NCBI GenBank assembly: GCA_030323885.1
Contig: CM059194.1
Coordinates: forward strand, 23,300,780 to 23,364,779
Direction: 5' to 3'
Length of the DNA: 64,000 bases
Source: Branchipolynoe longqiensis
Taxonomy: Eukaryota; Annelida; Polychaeta; Phyllodocida; Polynoidae
The number at the start of each line of letters is the position of its first letter. Within the stretch, counting starts at the first letter, position 1. Shown here one piece after another: positions 56,101 to 62,100 of the stretch. Both the position numbers and the translations under genes were made by a program. A model generated the notes under the pieces. The model was given only the letters and a program-made list of their open reading frames with translations. It did not search any database and was not told the DNA's origin.

Positions 56101-59100
56101 TGGAACGTGGGTTGAACCCTCGTCGAGTCAAACCAATGACTTAAAAGTTGATACTTGTCGATTCATAGCCAGGCACTCGGCATTATTAGGACAGGGCAAG
56201 GACAGGTGTGTTCAGTGTCAGGATAATGTGACTGAATGGGATATCAGGTCATGGTGCTGGTGGTCTGGTCTCCCAGTGGTGCAGCATTATAAAGTTGCCA
56301 TGAGTGCACTGTCACAAGTCGGTACCTGCACATTATCCTGACACTGAACCAACCAGTTCTTGGCCCTATCCTAATAATGCCGAGTGCCTAGCTAGGAAGT
56401 GACAATTGTCAATTTCTAAGTCATCAGTTTGACTCGACCAGGGTTCAAACCTGTGGGTCCGAATCCTACGATCTCCCAAAATGGGACACGAACCCTCAAC
56501 TCATTCGGCCATCTCGGCTGGACCAGACGTAGAATACTCGCATAACACACTATACACTCCGGGTAACTGTACAGTTTGGCTACGTACACAATGGAGAGAA
56601 AAAAAATCAGGTGATGGGTCGGACACTTTATTTTGCGTCTTGGCAAAGCACAAATACAGGCTTAGGGGTTATAAAAGTATAAAATCAGGTAGAAAGTTAA
56701 TAGATTGCCGCGCTCGGAACTAGCCGTTGGTGGCGCTAGCATAGGCAATACGGCTGGCCAGCCATTGGACATAATAACTGGCGAATATACATAATACCAA
56801 GTGCGCCATAATAATAATAATCAAGGGTACATAGACTCTGCCTATTTATATCCGCATAATAGATTATACATCAAGTAATGGCGTTCTCTGTGGCAGAGTG
56901 GTTAGAGTGTCTGACTTTTTTCTAGGTCAGACTCCTAATATGAGGGTCGGCGGTTCGATTCCCCGTGTCCCCAGCTCTGACAATTTGGATTTCCACCGCT
57001 GTGTATAACTTACAGCGTCATCAAAGGCCGGTTGCTCTCATACCACGTCTATGTGGTGTGGGAGGTTAAAAATCCCTTGGGTCGGTAAACGTGTAGGCTC
57101 GGGCTTTCTATCGACCAGCAGTGGAATGAGGAAGACCAGTCGTCTATGACTGAAATTTCCCCTGCTTAAACAACTAATGGACCAAAAAAAAAAATGCAAG
57201 TTAAACTTTGTGGAATGATTCACACATGCACTCGGTTGTGAACTTGTATTGAGCATGCTCACCTGTGTATCCGCGGGGCACAATGCGAACCATTGGCATT
57301 GTTTCCGAAGACAGGGACACCTGAGTGAAGCCCATGTCCCTCGCCAGTTTAGCCACTTCCTCCTCATGACCCGAGAACCTGGCAAAGCAAAAGAAGAGGA
57401 TGTATGTGTGTGTTGGGGGTGGGGGGGGGGGGGTGTGATCTATAGTAGACGCATCCCAATCTGCCAATTGAAATATCTTTTGAGAATTTAAACTTTGTAC
57501 ATAATTTCCGTAAGTCAGAGGAAAGATTTGCGAGAATTATATATGGTGGTATTTAATTTTTTTCTATGGATTATTGATGTGTATGTGGGTGTTGGTGAGT
57601 GTGTGCATGTAGGTGTGTGTGTGTGCGTGAAGTGTGTGGAGGTGTTGGTGAATGAATGTGTGGATGTAGGTGGTGGCGAGTGTGTGAGTGTATTAGGTTA
57701 TTATGTCAGTATGTATCTGCAGGTGTTAAGTTGGTTGCTGCTGTTTTACGTCCTGGCAACATCTAAGTTCATATCAGGACGGGTGCCGCCTTGTGACAGT
57801 GCACACTCATGGTGACTTTATAGTGCTGCCCCACTGGGAGACCAGGCCACCAGCACCATGACCTGATATCCCACTCGATCACATTATCTGACAGTGAGCC
57901 AACGAGTCCTTGCCCTATCCTAATTATGCCGAGCACCTGACTAGGAAGCGACAAGCATCAATTTTAAGTCATCAGTTTGACTGGACCAGGGTTCGAATCC
58001 ATGGGTTCGAATCACACGATCTAACAAAACGGAAGACAGGCGCTCAACTCATTCGGCCATCCCATCTGGTCATGCACAGGTGTTGATGTGTGCGTGTGCG
58101 TGGACGTGTGCGTGTGCGTGGACATGTGTATGGGTGTTGGAAAGTGTGTATATGTAGATACATAGGGGTATGCATGCGTAGGGCACCCCGGAGATTGTAA
58201 TAATTAAATAAATAATTTCTAATTATTATTAAATTACTTTACAATGTCATTGAGTTGAAGCATAAGTTCAGATAAGACACTGAGATTTACAAGATTAGAC
58301 AAAGGATTTTCCTTTATTATTAAATTCCAATAAAATGCTACTGTTATGTATCAAGGTAAATAAATCACCCTGGGATAAAATAATTAAAGGATTTTTAACT
58401 ATTATTAATTTATTGTAAAATGTTATTGGTATGTATCGACATAGGCAGGGCATCTCAGAGATGAAGTAATTAGATAAAGGATTATTAATTATTATTCAAT
58501 TTAAATGAAAAAAAGGAATGAGGAATGCTTGTTTTATTTAACGACGCCTTTAGAACATAATGATTTTTATCATCGGCTATTGGACTTCAAACATACGGTC
58601 ATTCTGACATATTTCTTTGGCGGAAACCTGCTTCCGCCACATAGGCTACTCTTTACAGTTGTTGACCACTGGTTGGAACGGAAAATAGCCCAAGCTGCAA
58701 ATGGGCCACTGAGCAGGATCGATCGGATGACCCACACCTTCACAGGTGGACACTCTACCGCCTGAGCTACGTCCCGCTCCCTTTCAATTTAAATGAAATG
58801 CTGTTGCTGTAAATACGCACGTGTATGAGTGCATGAGTGCCACTGCCAGACTGCGAATACCCTTCTCTCGCAATGGCTGAAGGTCCTTTCGGAGCTGAAC
58901 CAGGTTAACAGGTGTCCATTCTTTTAACTGAAATTACAGCACATGCTTTGTTAATTTACAAGAGCATTCAAGGTTTATACACAAACAACTTAGCACACGG
59001 GACTGGTCTATGCTCATGGGTAATTACAGGAATATAGTTACACATAGTACACAATGTTACAGGGACATAAAACATAGTACTGGTCTACTCTCATGGGTCA

Positions 59101-62100
59101 GTTACAGGAATATAGTTACACAAAGTTACAGGGACATAGTTAGCACACGGTGCTGGTTTACTCTCATGGGTCAGTTACAGGAATATAGTTACACATAGTT
59201 ACACAAAGTTACAGAGACATAGTTAGCACGCGGGACTGGTTTACTCGCGTGGGTCAGTTACAGGAATATAGTTACACAAAGTTACAGGGACATAGTTAGC
59301 ACACAGTACTGGTTTACTCTCATGGGTCAGTTACAGGAATATAGTTACACATAGTTACACAAAGTTACAGAGACATAGTTAGCGCATGGTACTGGTTTAC
59401 TCGCGTGGGTCAGTTACAGGAATATAGTTACACAAAGTTACAGGGACATAGTTAGCACACGGTACTGGTTTACTCTCATGGGTCAGTTACAGGAATATAG
59501 TTACACATAGTTACACAAAGTTACAGAGACATAGTTAGCGCATGGTACTGGTTTACTCTCATGGGTCAGTTACAGGAATATAGTTACACAAAGTTACAGG
59601 GACATAGTTAGCACACGGTACTGGTTTACTCTCATGGGTCAGTTACAGGAATATAGTTACACATAGTTACACAAAGTTACGGAGACATAGTTAGCGCATG
59701 GTACTGGTTTACTCTCATGGGTCAGTTACAGGAATATAGTTACACATAGTTACACAAAGTTACGGAGACATAGTTAGCGCATGGTACTGGTTTACTCTCA
59801 TGGGTCAGTTACAGGAATATAGTTACACAAAGTTACAGGGAGATAGTTATCACACGGTACTGGTTTACTCTCATGGGTCAGTTACAGGAATAGTTACACA
59901 TGGTTACACAAAGTTACAGGGACATAGTTAGTACACGGTACTGGTTTACTCCCATGGGTCAGCTATAGGAATATAGTTACACATGGTTACGCAAAGTTAC
60001 GGGGACATAGTTAGCACACGGTACTGCTTTACTCTCATGGGTCAGTTACAGGAATGAAGTTACACATAGTCATAGGAACATAGTTAGACAAAGTTACAGG
60101 GAAACAGTTAGCACACAGTACTGGTCTATGCCCGTGTGTCAGCTACAAGAACATAGTTACACATACTTACGCATAATTACACATAGCTACAGGGACACAT
60201 ATTACTGGTCTACTCTCATGGGTTAGTTACAGGAACATAGTTACACATAGTTACTGTCTCACCAAAGTTATCCCGTTAAAATAAAAGTTACAAAGTGAAG
60301 TCAAGTAGATTATAATGATCAACCGAATATATTTATCTATAAAAAACACAAAGGACTATGCAACTTTAACTATCAGGGATGAAAGTGGTCTCCGTAAAAA
60401 AACGCGGAAATCAAGCCAAAATATTGCACCCATGGCAAATTTCCGCGAAAAAGCGCATTTCCTCCCATAGGATTAGCACTGTTAGGAAATCATGCAAAAA
60501 TGCTGGAAGTCAGGTTTCAATTATCTTTGTTGTGATTGTATTATCGCCCATGCTTAACTCTTTTTTTTATGTTTAGGTTTTATGTTCTAGTAGCATTTAA
60601 GGTCATATAAGAACTGGATTCAAACGAACCAATCGTTGTTATATACATCCTGATTCCTTGTCATTTTAACATTAATCGGTAAAGATTAAAACAATCTCGG
60701 AAATCCGCGAAATCGCGGAGATCTTTCAACCCTGAACTATATCACTGTCATGTGAGTGCAGGACCCCCCCCGTCGTTCTCAATGAAAGAAATTGGTTACC
60801 ATACCCGTTCACCGGTTGTGCCAGTGATTATGGGTCCTTCATGGTTGAGTGCACACGAGTCCTGCTCCAGAACGAACCGTTCCTCTACCTCCACCACCTC
60901 CTCATACAACACATCCGGGGTCAGAACCTCCTGAGGATACGAAGAGCGAATAGAAATGGTATAGAAACAGGGATGAAAGTGGGTCTCCGGCAAAGAAAAA
61001 AAAGTGGTTGATTGATTGATGGTTTCTTTATGCCGTGTCGGTAGTGTGAAAGTACAACATCTGAACACTTTGACTTCTGGATACTGAATGGTTTATTCCC
61101 GTCCAGGGCTCACTGAACCGCCGGCTAAACTTTCCATGACGTCATCTCATTTAGATACTCCTTTGTCTCACTCACTGTCTAGAACATCATGCATCTCATT
61201 AGCATATATAACCCACGTCGTCTGGACGTCTATTACGCATATACCACAGGTAGCATAAGCCATATATATTCACGGTGACAATTGTTTGTTTGTTATTCAA
61301 CCATCGCGTTTGCATTGAATGCAAAAGCATACAATCAAGTATGTGCCAATACACACTTATGTAATTAATAAGCTCATAATTATATAATTTGTGGCCAAGG
61401 GAAATACAATTTTCGATAACAACATTTAAAGGTTTTATTATTACTATTATTATTAAAAAGCGGAAATGTATATATGCCTTGATACCAGATCTACGGAGTA
61501 GTGAATGTACTGCAGAAGAAAACCATGAAACTATACATGCATCTTTCTCTTCAGACAATAACGTCTGATTATATTAGAAGAGAATATTTAACGTGCAAAG
61601 ACATTAAAATGGGTGATAAGACATATTAATAACAAGTATAATTATCAATGATTAATTATAATACCAGTTTGATTTATCAATTGCTCACGTGTCAATTGTG
61701 TGGTAAATAATACAAGTTAAATGTCAATGTCTTTTTGTCGTAATTTGATCAATGTTTTTTTATTTGTTGTGTTATGTTTTGATTGGCTCGGCCAATCATT
61801 CAGCAGGTGTGGGTGGGTGGGTGAATAAGGGGTTTGTAGATGTGGTCTGTTGGAGAGGCTGTTGCAGACTGACCACCAGATGAGGTGGAGTCATGGGCTC
61901 CAGATTGTGCTGTGATATGATTGGTTGTTTGGTGTGGAGGTGTGTATCCGAGTTGGGATTGGGATTGGTTAGCATGGGGCGGGAGGGAGGTGTAGAGTGT
62001 CTGTGTGGAAGCCCCCTCCCCTGCCAGTTGGTTCCCATGGAGCCCCCCACCCCCCACCCCGACCCGCGCTGGCAGGGGGTGTGGTGGGGTGGCGCGTGTC

